Program-made: the position numbers and the translations under genes
The notes under the pieces: generated by a model
What the model saw: only the letters and a program-made list of their open reading frames with translations
Told to the model about the DNA's origin: nothing
Databases searched by the model: none
Part shown: piece by piece, positions 8,238 to 17,543 of the stretch
Layout: the number at the start of each line of letters is the position of its first letter
How positions within the stretch are numbered: position 1 is the stretch's first letter
Assembly (NCBI RefSeq): GCF_900096955.1
Contig: NZ_FMYL01000002.1
Span: forward strand, 1 to 64,000
Direction of reading: 5' to 3'
Length of the DNA stretch: 64,000 nt
From: Acinetobacter boissieri
GTDB lineage: Bacteria; Pseudomonadota; Gammaproteobacteria; Pseudomonadales; Moraxellaceae

Positions 8238-10898
8238 ATGAAAGCCCTTCTGAGTAAAAATGCTGTTTTACGAACAACATTCGTTGCTTTGATTGGTCTG
8301 CTTTTTAACTGCTACAGTTCATTGGTTTTTGCGCAACCCAAAGCTGGAAGTAGTATTACTAATATTGCAAGTGGTGATTTTTATGATGACCAAGGTAATT
8401 TGCAGGTCATTAATTCAAATGCTGTAGTTTTAACTGTTCAAGCCATTTATGCACTTAACTTGCAAAGTAATCAACAAAATATTGCGACTATTGGTAGTAA
8501 AGTGAGTTTTCCACATGTGTTAGTGAACACAGGTAATATCGCTGATGATTATAAGTTTAGTCTAAAACAATTGACCAATGATCAATTTAATTTAGAGAAC
8601 ATGGCTGTTTATATTGACCGAGATCAAAATGGTGAGCCTGACGATAATAATAATTTATTGAATGAAAATACGACACTTCGATTAGAAGCAGACCAATTCG
8701 CCTCTATTGTAGTTGTTGGTGGTGTTCCAAGTAATGTATCAGAAAATAATCTTGCAAACTTTACTTTAACAGCCACTAGTCAGCACAACACTAATATTGC
8801 CATGACGGTAAGTGATACAGCCAAAGTCGTAGATGATGCTGTAATTCAGGTCACGATGGCACAAAGTGTAAGCACAGGTAAAGTTGGTACAGAAATTACC
8901 TATACATTTAGTTATGCCAACACAGGAACAGCTGCTGCTCGATTGGTATTGAAAGATATTTTGCCAGCAGATTTGAGCTATCAAGCCAATAGCGCACGTT
9001 GGGCAAATGGTTCGGGCACACTCACAGATGCTGATGATGTTGAAGCTACGAGTAATACGGGTATTAAATACAAAGCCAGTAATGGGCAAATTGATGTGGA
9101 ATTGGGAAGTATTGCCCCTTTAAGTAAAGGCAGTGTGAGCTTTACTGTACTAGTAAATGCCAATTCGGCACATAAAGTTTCAAATACTGTGAGTTATCAG
9201 CAATATAATTCATCTAATGCTGTCATTAAAAATGCACTTACCAATACAGTTATTTTTAATGTTGAGCAAACATTAGGTGTCGTGTTGAATTCAATAGCCA
9301 GTAATGCCAACGATGATGGCGAGCCAAATACAGGGTCTAGTAATCTACAGAGTATAAATAATACATTTAATGGTGTCGCAAAAGAGATTCAATTTGATAA
9401 TTATGTTTGGAATACAGGGCAAGCCACAGACAGTTATAATTTAACGATGCTACAAACCAATGTACCCAGTTGTGCAGTTGTTCGCTTATACCATGCAGAT
9501 GGTCGTACTTTACTCACAGACACCAACGGTGATGGTGTAATAGATACAGGTGGTTTAGCCGTAGGAGGCTTTAAAAAAATTAAAGTAGGCGTATATTTTC
9601 CTGCGACATGTACGTCATTAAATACCATGGATTTTGACCTGACAGCAACGTCAGTGACTGACACGAGTATAAAAAATAGTACACGTGATCGACTTGTAAA
9701 TACAATCGTTGTGGGTGAAAGTGACTTATATAATAGCAATAATTCAGGTGTTGGCGTTGGTAATGTGAGTGGCTCAAGTGGGCAGGCACAATTGGCCAAA
9801 ACAACTGCAAAAGGCACAAATGTTGTTTTTCCTTTGGTGGTTAAAAATAGTAGTGCGGTAGTAAATAATTATAATTTGTATGCCTCCAGTACAAATATTG
9901 ATGTGAGTAGCCCAAGTACCACATTTCCTTTAGATTGGACGGTTAAGTTTTATAATGGCGATGCGACATGTCAATCGTTACAAAGTGAAGTAACTAATAC
10001 AGGAAATGTAGCAAGCGGTGCAATCAAACAATATTGCGCCGTGGTGAGTGTTCCTGAAAATACAAATGTATCGAGCTTAGCCATTTGGTTTGCAATAAAA
10101 TCTCCGATGAATGCACAGGGAGACAGTATAAAAAACCAAGTTGATGTTGCAATACGTCAACTGACTTTAGCAAATGACCAACAAGGACGAATTAACATTG
10201 GGGGCACAGTTGTTTATCTACATACTTTAAAAAATGCGGGTACATTGGTTGAGGGTGATGCAAGTGGTAAAGTCAGTCTGAAAGTCGTGCCTCAGAATGT
10301 AGACGATGGATTTAGTTATGTTTTATATTACGATGCCAATAATAATGGGGTATTAGATGAAACAGACCCTATTGCGACAGATTTATTTGTTACAGGTGGT
10401 TTGAGTCCACAAAAATCTGTTCAATTATTATTAAAAGTTCAAGCACCTGTCACGGCAACCAATGGTATGTCGAGTATTGTGAGTGTCATTGTTTCACCAA
10501 CCAATACCACTCAAGGTATCCTGCTTAGTACGGTCCAAAATACAGATTTAACAACAGTTGATCCTACACAACTTCGTTTAACCAAAGAACAAACTAAAGA
10601 TGAAGCATGTATGCTCACCAATGTTCAAACAGCTACATATAGCAGTACACCCTTAATGATTAAGCCGAACCAATGTCTTACTTACCGGTTAACTATAAAA
10701 AATGAAGGCGCAACACAAGCTGCTAAAACAGTGATTAATGATGTTGTACCTGCTTATAGTATTTTACGCAGTAATTTAGCACCTTCGGTCAGTAAGGGAA
10801 TCGTTACAGTGAGTGGTGGGCAAATTTCAGCGAATATTGGGGTACTTGCACCACAAGAGCAAGCGATATTGTATTTCTCAATACAAGTTACACCTTAA
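8238..10898 (+). CDS. Exported DUF11-type repeat protein A
   Basis: 886 aa. The signal peptide covers about residues 1-32 (hydrophobic FVALIGLLFNCYSSLVFA). Residues ~34-150 form an N-terminal module with AGSSITNIASGDFYDDQGN, VNTGN, and a Ca-loop-like DRDQNGEPDD. A DUF11-type beta-sandwich follows at ~200-330 (VGTEITYTFSYANTGTAAA, LPADLSYQANS). A module with DTNGDGVIDTG lies near 430. A C-terminal DUF11-like module from ~780 carries a Cys pair (EACM and NQCLTYRL). There is no anchor motif or barrel, so it should be secreted or held by partners. RBS AAAGGAT. It is a paralogue of the genes at 10918 and 17544 and likely first in an operon with the next two (19-nt gap). The domain call is good; function unknown, with structural surface component or adhesin the best guess. 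Confidence 0.8.
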   Translation: MKALLSKNAVLRTTFVALIGLLFNCYSSLVFAQPKAGSSITNIASGDFYDDQGNLQVINSNAVVLTVQAIYALNLQSNQQNIATIGSKVSFPHVLVNTGNIADDYKFSLKQLTNDQFNLENMAVYIDRDQNGEPDDNNNLLNENTTLRLEADQFASIVVVGGVPSNVSENNLANFTLTATSQHNTNIAMTVSDTAKVVDDAVIQVTMAQSVSTGKVGTEITYTFSYANTGTAAARLVLKDILPADLSYQANSARWANGSGTLTDADDVEATSNTGIKYKASNGQIDVELGSIAPLSKGSVSFTVLVNANSAHKVSNTVSYQQYNSSNAVIKNALTNTVIFNVEQTLGVVLNSIASNANDDGEPNTGSSNLQSINNTFNGVAKEIQFDNYVWNTGQATDSYNLTMLQTNVPSCAVVRLYHADGRTLLTDTNGDGVIDTGGLAVGGFKKIKVGVYFPATCTSLNTMDFDLTATSVTDTSIKNSTRDRLVNTIVVGESDLYNSNNSGVGVGNVSGSSGQAQLAKTTAKGTNVVFPLVVKNSSAVVNNYNLYASSTNIDVSSPSTTFPLDWTVKFYNGDATCQSLQSEVTNTGNVASGAIKQYCAVVSVPENTNVSSLAIWFAIKSPMNAQGDSIKNQVDVAIRQLTLANDQQGRINIGGTVVYLHTLKNAGTLVEGDASGKVSLKVVPQNVDDGFSYVLYYDANNNGVLDETDPIATDLFVTGGLSPQKSVQLLLKVQAPVTATNGMSSIVSVIVSPTNTTQGILLSTVQNTDLTTVDPTQLRLTKEQTKDEACMLTNVQTATYSSTPLMIKPNQCLTYRLTIKNEGATQAAKTVINDVVPAYSILRSNLAPSVSKGIVTVSGGQISANIGVLAPQEQAILYFSIQVTP

Positions 10899-10917
10899 TT
10901 GGGGCGGATAATAGATC

Positions 10918-13602
10918 ATGAATAATGTTAGTCGATTTAAAAAATTCCGTATCCAAATGATTGCTTGGATTGTTTTTTTAGCCACAGTGCTCGTCATGCC
11001 ACAGTTGTGTTTAGCAGCATCTACACAGCAAATTATTAGTAATATGGCAATTGGCGAATACAGCGAAGAGGGGTCAAGTGTTGTACAAGTGAGTCGCTCT
11101 AATTTAGTTCAGACGACGGTGTTGCCTCTATATTCTGTGAATTTAAGTAGCAATAATATTAAAACGGTTGTTGCTGGTCAAAAGGTATATTTTAACCACA
11201 CACTTACCAATACAGGGAATGAAACAGATCAATATACTTTTACTGTGAGTAATAATACGTCTGATAATTATGATTTAACTGATTTTTCCGTTTTTTTAGA
11301 TAAAGACAATGATGGCGTACCTGACGGTCCAGCAATAACATCCTATGCATTAAGTGCAGGTGACTCAGTCGGTCTCATTGTTGTAGCAACTGTACCTACA
11401 ACAGTGACTGTCGATCAAAAAGGGATAATTACGTTAAATGTGAGTTCATCAAATAATGCTTCTGGTACTAAAGCCAATATAGATACCACAACGGTGACAA
11501 ATCAATCTGCATTAATAGTACGGAAGAAGTTTTCTCAGACGACGGTTGCGAGTGGCGATGTTATTACAGTACGTTTGGACTATCAAAATTTAACCAATAC
11601 AGCAACAGGTGTAGTGACACTGACTGATACACTAGATTCAAGTTTGCTGTACCAAGCAAATAGTGGTGAAAATTGGAATGGCGTAACGGTTAATCCAAGT
11701 GAGGGAAGTAATGATCCTACTGGAATTAACTACAGCGTGACATCAAATGTAGTCCGTGCTGTGATTAGTACGATTGCTGCAAACAGCAGTGGTTATCTTG
11801 AATTTAAAGTTAAAATAAATAAATCCAATGCAGGTGTGATCAGTAATGTTGTAAATACTCTATACGATCATGATAATAATAGTGCAACAGCGAATATTTC
11901 TGATGTGAGTAATACGGCTGTGGTCAATGTCGCTCCAATCTATAATGTTAAAATAAACGGTAGTGCAAATGACAGTAGTAATAGCAACGTAGTAACGGCA
12001 ACCCCAACAACGCAAGGGGGTGAAATTACGCTTAATAATTATGTTTGGAATACAGGAAATGCGACTGATCGTTTTAATGTCACCTTTGCCGGAAATACTT
12101 TTCCAGCAGGGAGTCAAATTGAGCTATACCGTATTGATGGTGCAACACCCTTACTAGACAGTAATGGGGATGGTATCCCTGATACTGGTTTGTTACCAGC
12201 AGGTGCATATTTCCCAATTATTGTTAAAGTACGCTTCCCAAGTAGTTATGCCGTAACTGCAGACACTACGTTTGATTTGTCTGTTCAGGCTCAATCTGTA
12301 AATGATATTACGAAAAAAAATACAATAAAAGATCAAGGTACTTTAGCTACAACACCCTCAGCACAATTGGTTGATTTGGTGAATAGTCCTGAAAACAATG
12401 CTGTGGGCAATGGTAATGTTGATAATGCAGGTGCACCTTGGAAAACGTTGCAGACAACGACCAGTACAAATACTGTTGCTGGTGGGCAAGTGGTTTTTCC
12501 ATTAACAGTCACACATCATGGTACAGGTACCCAATACATATTGAGTGCAAATTCAAGCTCAGACTTTACGCAAATGGTATTACCTAGTGGTATTAATAAA
12601 GTTCGTTTTTATATAGCAAAAAATGATGAAAGCTGTAGTACTTTAGGAAATGAAATAGGTAAAACTCGTTATTTAAGTGATGGAGAAAGTCAGCTTGTAT
12701 GCGCTGTTGTGGAAGTTGACCCGATGAATAAAACGGTCACTACACCAATTTACTTCAGAGTACTCTCGACCAGTTTTGTGAGTACAAATAATAGTAGTAA
12801 TCCGAGTCAAGATATTATTAAAAATGCCATTACCATTCAAAGTGTCAATGCACAAAACCAAGTCGAGTTTATGCCAAGTGCTCGTGGGCAGGTTGCGCCG
12901 CTAGGTACGGTGGTCTACCGCCATTATTTAGTGAACCGTACAGATACAGACTTGGCAACCAATTATCGTTTTGTAGTAAACAATGATCAAAATGGTTTTC
13001 AAAGTACGCTTTTTTATGATGTTAATGAGAATGGTATTTTTGATTCAGGTGATTTAATACTTGGCAGCTTAGCAGATTTACCAAATGGCAAGTTGGCTGC
13101 ACATCAACAAATTAATGTATTGTTGCAAGTGAAAAATTTAGCCTCTAATAATAGTTATCAGTCTAACAGTACTATAGTAAATTTAACCAACGCGAGTACT
13201 AACCAAATCGTCGCATCTATTACGGATGTAACAACAGTGAATCAAGTGCAATTAAAGCTTAATAAATTACAAGCACGTGATTTTGATTGTGATGGTGCCG
13301 CAGATGAGCCATATACTAGTAACAGTTTGAATATTGGTAAGCAAGACAATGCGCAAGGACAATGCATATTGTATAAAATTACTTTGACCAATATCAGTCA
13401 AAAAAACTTAGAGACTGTATTTACTTTTAGAGATATGACACCTGCATATACCGTGTTATTTCAAACACCCAATTGTAGTGCGTGTAGTGGTGTAACAGCG
13501 CCTACAGTGGGCTCTAGTGGCGCAGTTTCAGGGACATTAAGTCGTGTTGCAGCGAATCAAAGCTATGACTTTAATTTTGGGGTGCGTTATGTTGGGCAAT
13601 AA
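10918..13602 (+). CDS. Exported DUF11-type repeat protein B
   Basis: 894 aa, the same architecture as protein A. Signal peptide at ~1-34 (MIAWIVFLATVLVMPQLCLAA). N-terminal module at ~35-160 (IISNMAIGEYSEEGSS, NHTLTNTGNETDQYTF, DKDNDGVPDG). DUF11 module from ~198 (LIVRKKFSQTTVASGDVIT, TDTLDSSLLYQANS). Central module with DSNGDGIPDTG near 420. A later loop, DVNENGIFDSGD, lies near 700. C-terminal module from ~778 (LKLNKLQARDFDCDG, GQCILYKITLTN). Several Cys pairs suggest disulfides formed in the periplasm. It starts 19 nt after gene A and its end overlaps the next gene by 14 nt, so the three are probably one transcript. Function is not known. Confidence 0.8.
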   Translation: MNNVSRFKKFRIQMIAWIVFLATVLVMPQLCLAASTQQIISNMAIGEYSEEGSSVVQVSRSNLVQTTVLPLYSVNLSSNNIKTVVAGQKVYFNHTLTNTGNETDQYTFTVSNNTSDNYDLTDFSVFLDKDNDGVPDGPAITSYALSAGDSVGLIVVATVPTTVTVDQKGIITLNVSSSNNASGTKANIDTTTVTNQSALIVRKKFSQTTVASGDVITVRLDYQNLTNTATGVVTLTDTLDSSLLYQANSGENWNGVTVNPSEGSNDPTGINYSVTSNVVRAVISTIAANSSGYLEFKVKINKSNAGVISNVVNTLYDHDNNSATANISDVSNTAVVNVAPIYNVKINGSANDSSNSNVVTATPTTQGGEITLNNYVWNTGNATDRFNVTFAGNTFPAGSQIELYRIDGATPLLDSNGDGIPDTGLLPAGAYFPIIVKVRFPSSYAVTADTTFDLSVQAQSVNDITKKNTIKDQGTLATTPSAQLVDLVNSPENNAVGNGNVDNAGAPWKTLQTTTSTNTVAGGQVVFPLTVTHHGTGTQYILSANSSSDFTQMVLPSGINKVRFYIAKNDESCSTLGNEIGKTRYLSDGESQLVCAVVEVDPMNKTVTTPIYFRVLSTSFVSTNNSSNPSQDIIKNAITIQSVNAQNQVEFMPSARGQVAPLGTVVYRHYLVNRTDTDLATNYRFVVNNDQNGFQSTLFYDVNENGIFDSGDLILGSLADLPNGKLAAHQQINVLLQVKNLASNNSYQSNSTIVNLTNASTNQIVASITDVTTVNQVQLKLNKLQARDFDCDGAADEPYTSNSLNIGKQDNAQGQCILYKITLTNISQKNLETVFTFRDMTPAYTVLFQTPNCSACSGVTAPTVGSSGAVSGTLSRVAANQSYDFNFGVRYVGQ

Positions 13603-16255
13603 GTTAAGCGTACAGAAAAATAATATTTCACATTTAAAATATTGTGTATTTTTTCTATGTGTATTGCTGAGTTGTTTGATTTCTACAACTGCCAGTTATG
13701 CAGCAGACGCCGTTATTTTAGAAGCACGTTTTAGTGTGAGTGCAACTTTACCTGCCATTGAGCGTGGACGTATTGGTTCGCAATTGATTAATATTAAAAA
13801 TGAAGGTCCAAATAATGCAACAAATGCCGTTGCTACCTATGTGGCAGCGCCAAAAACTGGTGTAACTGTGACCTCTGTCAGTGTTGTTGGTGGTACAGCG
13901 TGTACATTAAGTGGCAGTAATTGGTCATGCACATTAGGTAATGTTACAAATGGTGTGACTAAACAATTGGTTGTGAGCTATAACACCACATCGGCCTCAT
14001 CTTTAGGGTCTGGTCAACAAGCAACAGTAAAAGTTTCAAGTGATGAGTTTAACCCAGGCAGTGGTGTAGGCGAGACTTTATATAAAGTGTGGGGAAGTAA
14101 TAATCAAAATGAAACCAGTAAAGATGGCGCATTTTGGGTCGGTTATACAGGAACTGGCGGTACAGCAAAATCAGGTGCTTACTCTGATGAAAGTACAAGT
14201 GTTGTAGCTGCATGGCCTGTAAGCCAATCTAGCCCTACAGGTGCTTATTTGGTTAGTAGCGCTGGAGGTCTAAAAAACTCAACATATGCTGCATCTACCA
14301 CCACAGCTCAAGCCATGATTCAGCGTATTATTACCAATATGAGTACAGATGCAAATGCAACAGTACAGCTCAATTTAATTAATCCAGAAGCGACAGGTAA
14401 TGGCGACAACCGACGGGCATGGGAGTTTACTACAGGCGTATATACAACAGCTGACTCAAATACAGTCACAGCATGCGTTGGTAGAAGTAGTCTTGGTGTT
14501 GATGATGGGGGATATATTATTGTAGATGGTGCCAGTGTTGTTTCTCAAGATGGCTACGTGGCTGGTGGGTTTGTTTCAAGTTCATTTAGATTAGCACCAG
14601 GCTATCACCGTATCACTTATCGTATTGTTAATAGAAACACCTACAATGGTCGAAGTGAGCAAGCGGCAGGTGGTTATGGCGCAATTGGTTTGTCACTGAG
14701 TGGTGATTGTTCAACGACAAACTACGATGCTGCAACGACAGCGGGAATTCCTGTCAGCATAAATCTGATTGATGGTGCAAAAATTAAAATTGCTAAAAAC
14801 TCAATTAATGGTGTGGGTACTTTTAATTATATTAATCTGAGTAATCTTGTGAATAATACAATAGATGTGACGAGCGATAGTATTACAACAACGGTTGCAG
14901 GGACACCAGTGAACTCTGCACAACAATTGTGGGCAAAAACACTCGGTAGTGATATTTCGGTGACTGAAAGTGCGGTGACTGGGTATGTTTTATCTGGTGT
15001 CAGTTGTAGTGATACAAATAGTTCTACTACAGGTAATACAGGTACATTTTGGACATTAGCCAATAATGTGATGACGATTCCTGCTGCCCGCATTAAAGAA
15101 GGAGCGAACATTACCTGTACTTTTACGAATAATAAACTGATTTATGTCGATATTGCAGGCAGAGTATTTACCGACAATAGTGGTACAACAGGCGATGTAG
15201 CTAAAGCATATAATGGGACGCAAGATACGGGTGAGATTGGTATTGAGAACAGTACCATACTTTTAAATAACTGTAGTACAACTCAGTTAGCCTCAGTATT
15301 AACCAACGCAAGTGGTGATTATGCATTCTCAATTGAACAAGGTTTATTGCCATCATCATTTTGTATTACACAACAAAATAGACCTGAATATCTATCTGTG
15401 AGTGGTACGACTGGTTATGATCGCTCAAGCGACCGTATAACACTGACGAAAACCAGTGCTACGAGTTATATTGGGAATAATTTTGGTGATGTTATAGTCA
15501 ATGTTGTATTAAATGAAGATGGCCAACATACGGCCATTGCAGGTGATGTCACAGATTACCCTCATCGTTTAACGACACAAACTCCAGTACAGCTCACCCA
15601 ATTATTACAGACACAAACGCAACAACCAAATTCTAGTATAGACCAACCATGGCAAGCGTTAATTTATCGAGACAGTAATTGTAATGGTCAAGTCGATACA
15701 GGAGAGGTGCTTTTTAACCCAACCACCTCAAGCCCCGTATTATTGCAGCCAAATACAAATATTTGTTTAGTACAGCGAGTTTATGTTCCAACCAATGTGA
15801 TTGCTGGCGCACAGCACATAGGTGAGTTGCAAGCAAGCTATCAATTTGCTTTGGCAAACCCTGTAGAAACAATAACTGGTCAAACTTTAAAGCGCAAAGA
15901 TGTGACGTTGATAGGAAGTGCTGGATTAACTTTAGCTAAAAAAGTTCGTACAGTGGCTAGTTGCCCAGCGACTTCATCTGATACAAATGCATTTAATACA
16001 ACAAATCAGGCAACCAAGAATGACCATCTAGAGTATGAAATTACCTATAAAAATAACAGTACAAAGAAACTGCAAAACGTAAAAGTAAAAGATAGTTTAC
16101 CTACGGCGACCACTTTTGGCAGTATTAGCTGTAATGTGACTCCGAATGGAAACACGTGTAACGCGAGTTCTGCAAATAATACTTTAGAATGGATTTTAAC
16201 AGGCTTATTGAACCCAGCATCTTCAGGGACACTTAGATTTTGTGTGGCACAGTAA
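13589..16255 (+). CDS. Exported DUF11/SdrD-B-like protein C (divergent member)
   Basis: 888 aa from ATG 13589, chosen because GGGG lies ~8 nt upstream and because it gives a normal signal peptide ending near ISTTASYAADAV. It overlaps gene B by 14 nt. Unlike A and B it lacks the NIA-type N-terminal module and starts with a DUF11-like domain (GSQLINIKNEGPNNATNAVA). It then has a unique central region at ~180-400 (YTGTGGTAKSGAY, WEFTTGVYT, APGYHRITYRI), a Cys-bearing beta domain (GYVLSGVSCSD, ITCTFTNN), an SdrD-B-like domain near 520-600 (DIAGRVFTDNSGTTGD) and a C-terminal DUF11-like module from ~780. The unique centre makes it a candidate tip or ligand-binding subunit. That is inference. Confidence 0.75.
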   Translation: MLGNKLSVQKNNISHLKYCVFFLCVLLSCLISTTASYAADAVILEARFSVSATLPAIERGRIGSQLINIKNEGPNNATNAVATYVAAPKTGVTVTSVSVVGGTACTLSGSNWSCTLGNVTNGVTKQLVVSYNTTSASSLGSGQQATVKVSSDEFNPGSGVGETLYKVWGSNNQNETSKDGAFWVGYTGTGGTAKSGAYSDESTSVVAAWPVSQSSPTGAYLVSSAGGLKNSTYAASTTTAQAMIQRIITNMSTDANATVQLNLINPEATGNGDNRRAWEFTTGVYTTADSNTVTACVGRSSLGVDDGGYIIVDGASVVSQDGYVAGGFVSSSFRLAPGYHRITYRIVNRNTYNGRSEQAAGGYGAIGLSLSGDCSTTNYDAATTAGIPVSINLIDGAKIKIAKNSINGVGTFNYINLSNLVNNTIDVTSDSITTTVAGTPVNSAQQLWAKTLGSDISVTESAVTGYVLSGVSCSDTNSSTTGNTGTFWTLANNVMTIPAARIKEGANITCTFTNNKLIYVDIAGRVFTDNSGTTGDVAKAYNGTQDTGEIGIENSTILLNNCSTTQLASVLTNASGDYAFSIEQGLLPSSFCITQQNRPEYLSVSGTTGYDRSSDRITLTKTSATSYIGNNFGDVIVNVVLNEDGQHTAIAGDVTDYPHRLTTQTPVQLTQLLQTQTQQPNSSIDQPWQALIYRDSNCNGQVDTGEVLFNPTTSSPVLLQPNTNICLVQRVYVPTNVIAGAQHIGELQASYQFALANPVETITGQTLKRKDVTLIGSAGLTLAKKVRTVASCPATSSDTNAFNTTNQATKNDHLEYEITYKNNSTKKLQNVKVKDSLPTATTFGSISCNVTPNGNTCNASSANNTLEWILTGLLNPASSGTLRFCVAQ

Positions 16256-16284
16256 TAAGATAAAAATTTTGCTGATTATACAAT

Positions 16285-16325
16285 GCATGTCACTGTCTAT
16301 ACTGTGGTGATATGCTTGTTTTATA
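16285..16325 (+). terminator. Possible terminator after gene C
   Basis: Arms GCATGTCAC and GTGATATGC (one G-U pair) with a 13-nt loop, followed by TTGTTTTAT, 29 nt after the stop of gene C. The loop is large and the T-run imperfect, so this is moderate evidence only. Confidence 0.45.
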
Positions 16326-16845
16326 TGCGCATACATGTGACATTCAATTGTTTAAATAAGCGTGTGCCACATTTAAAACAGCAGATTGATTGAGTATCAC
16401 GCTACATTTCAATGAATATAAAAACTATAATTTGAAGGTTTTACTCTGTTTATAGACACGATTGTCATATTAAAGTGTTTTAATCGGGTAAGTTAGGGGA
16501 TTTTTAGTTATAAAAAATAGAGATAATTTCCCGTATTGTTGGTTTCTTATTCTCTATGTATTTATTTTTGTTGGAAATATATATGTATATATGCTTAGAT
16601 ATTTTTTTATGAAAGAAGTGGACGTTTAGTATAATTTTTATATTTTATACCTTCAAAACTTGAATTAAATAGCAACTTTACTTTTCCGATGGTTTGTTTG
16701 CTAGAGTTGCTACTTTAATAGAAAACATATATTTTAAACAAAATTACATAAAATATTGTGCGTTGTGTATACAATATGGAGATTATTTGCATAATATGTG
16801 AGAAAATGTCTAAAGTGCTTTATTTTGAACTGGGGAACAACCAAA
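16326..16845 (+). other. AT-rich intergenic region before the short DUF11 gene
   Basis: About 520 nt without a supported gene. It is strongly AT-rich and contains runs such as ATATATGTATATATGC. It must hold the promoter for the gene at 16846, because the A-B-C transcript appears to end upstream. No RNA gene or repeat was recognised. Confidence 0.45.
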
Positions 16846-17343
16846 GTGCATTTAAAAAATTATTTGATTCAATGTGTATTGGCTGTCACTGGCTCACTCA
16901 TAGTGGGACAGGTGTCTGCTGAAACCAAACTTGCGAAAGAACCGGTCTCTGTAGAGCTAAAGACGTATTTGATTACTGTGGGTAGTGACGGTGCTCAAAC
17001 AGCGAAGCTTGTGAGCAATGTAAAGCCAAATGATGTGGTTGAATATCGTGTAACGTATACAAATAATACGTCAGGTGATATTAAAAACCTCGCTGCAACT
17101 TTACCTATTCCTGTAGAAACTCAATTTTTGGCAAAGAATAAGCCTGAAAATGCAACCGCAAGTACAGATGGTATTAACTTCTCTCCCATGCCTTTAAAAA
17201 TGAAAGAAGGCAATCAAATGGTTAATGTGCCATTAAAAGACTATCGTGCATTACGTTGGACAGTTGCGGTACTTCCAGTAGGTAAATCTATTACTGTTTC
17301 AGCACAAACACGCGTTAATAGTGAAAAAACACAGAGTAAATAA
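16846..17343 (+). CDS. Short exported DUF11-like single-module protein D
   Basis: 165 aa from GTG 16846, selected because TGGGGAAC sits 6-7 nt upstream and because it yields a clean signal peptide (HLKNYLIQCVLAVTGSLIVG, cleavage after VSA). A longer frame from GTG 16798 would put a Trp/Cys-containing stretch ahead of the signal and is less likely. The mature protein is one DUF11-like beta-sandwich: VKPNDVVEYRVTYTNNTSGD, LPIPVETQFLAKN and RWTVAVLPVGKSITVSAQTR. It lies 200 nt before the gene at 17544, with a weak hairpin between. Its size fits a minor subunit, adaptor or periplasmic chaperone-like partner of the larger proteins. That role is inferred from context only. Confidence 0.7.
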   Translation: MHLKNYLIQCVLAVTGSLIVGQVSAETKLAKEPVSVELKTYLITVGSDGAQTAKLVSNVKPNDVVEYRVTYTNNTSGDIKNLAATLPIPVETQFLAKNKPENATASTDGINFSPMPLKMKEGNQMVNVPLKDYRALRWTVAVLPVGKSITVSAQTRVNSEKTQSK

Positions 17344-17381
17344 TCTTCTGTAATTTTCATAGCATACTGTATTTTAACATT

Positions 17382-17425
17382 ATATCAGACAATTTTGTTT
17401 GATATCTGGGCTTATTTTTTTGATC
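17382..17425 (+). terminator. Possible terminator between genes D and E
   Basis: A hairpin, ATATCAGACA and TGTTTGATAT, with a 4-nt loop (one G-T pair). A T7-8 run starts about 13 nt after the stem. It may give E its own transcription unit. Confidence 0.45.
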
Positions 17426-17543
17426 CGATTTGATCGAGAAGCAATTGAAATATGTTGTAAGCTTACCCTCGAGTTATGTTTTTAAATTTTTTGTCAGTCA
17501 TTCAAGTTGAATATATTGAGTATTTCAATAGGGGAAATTCTAG

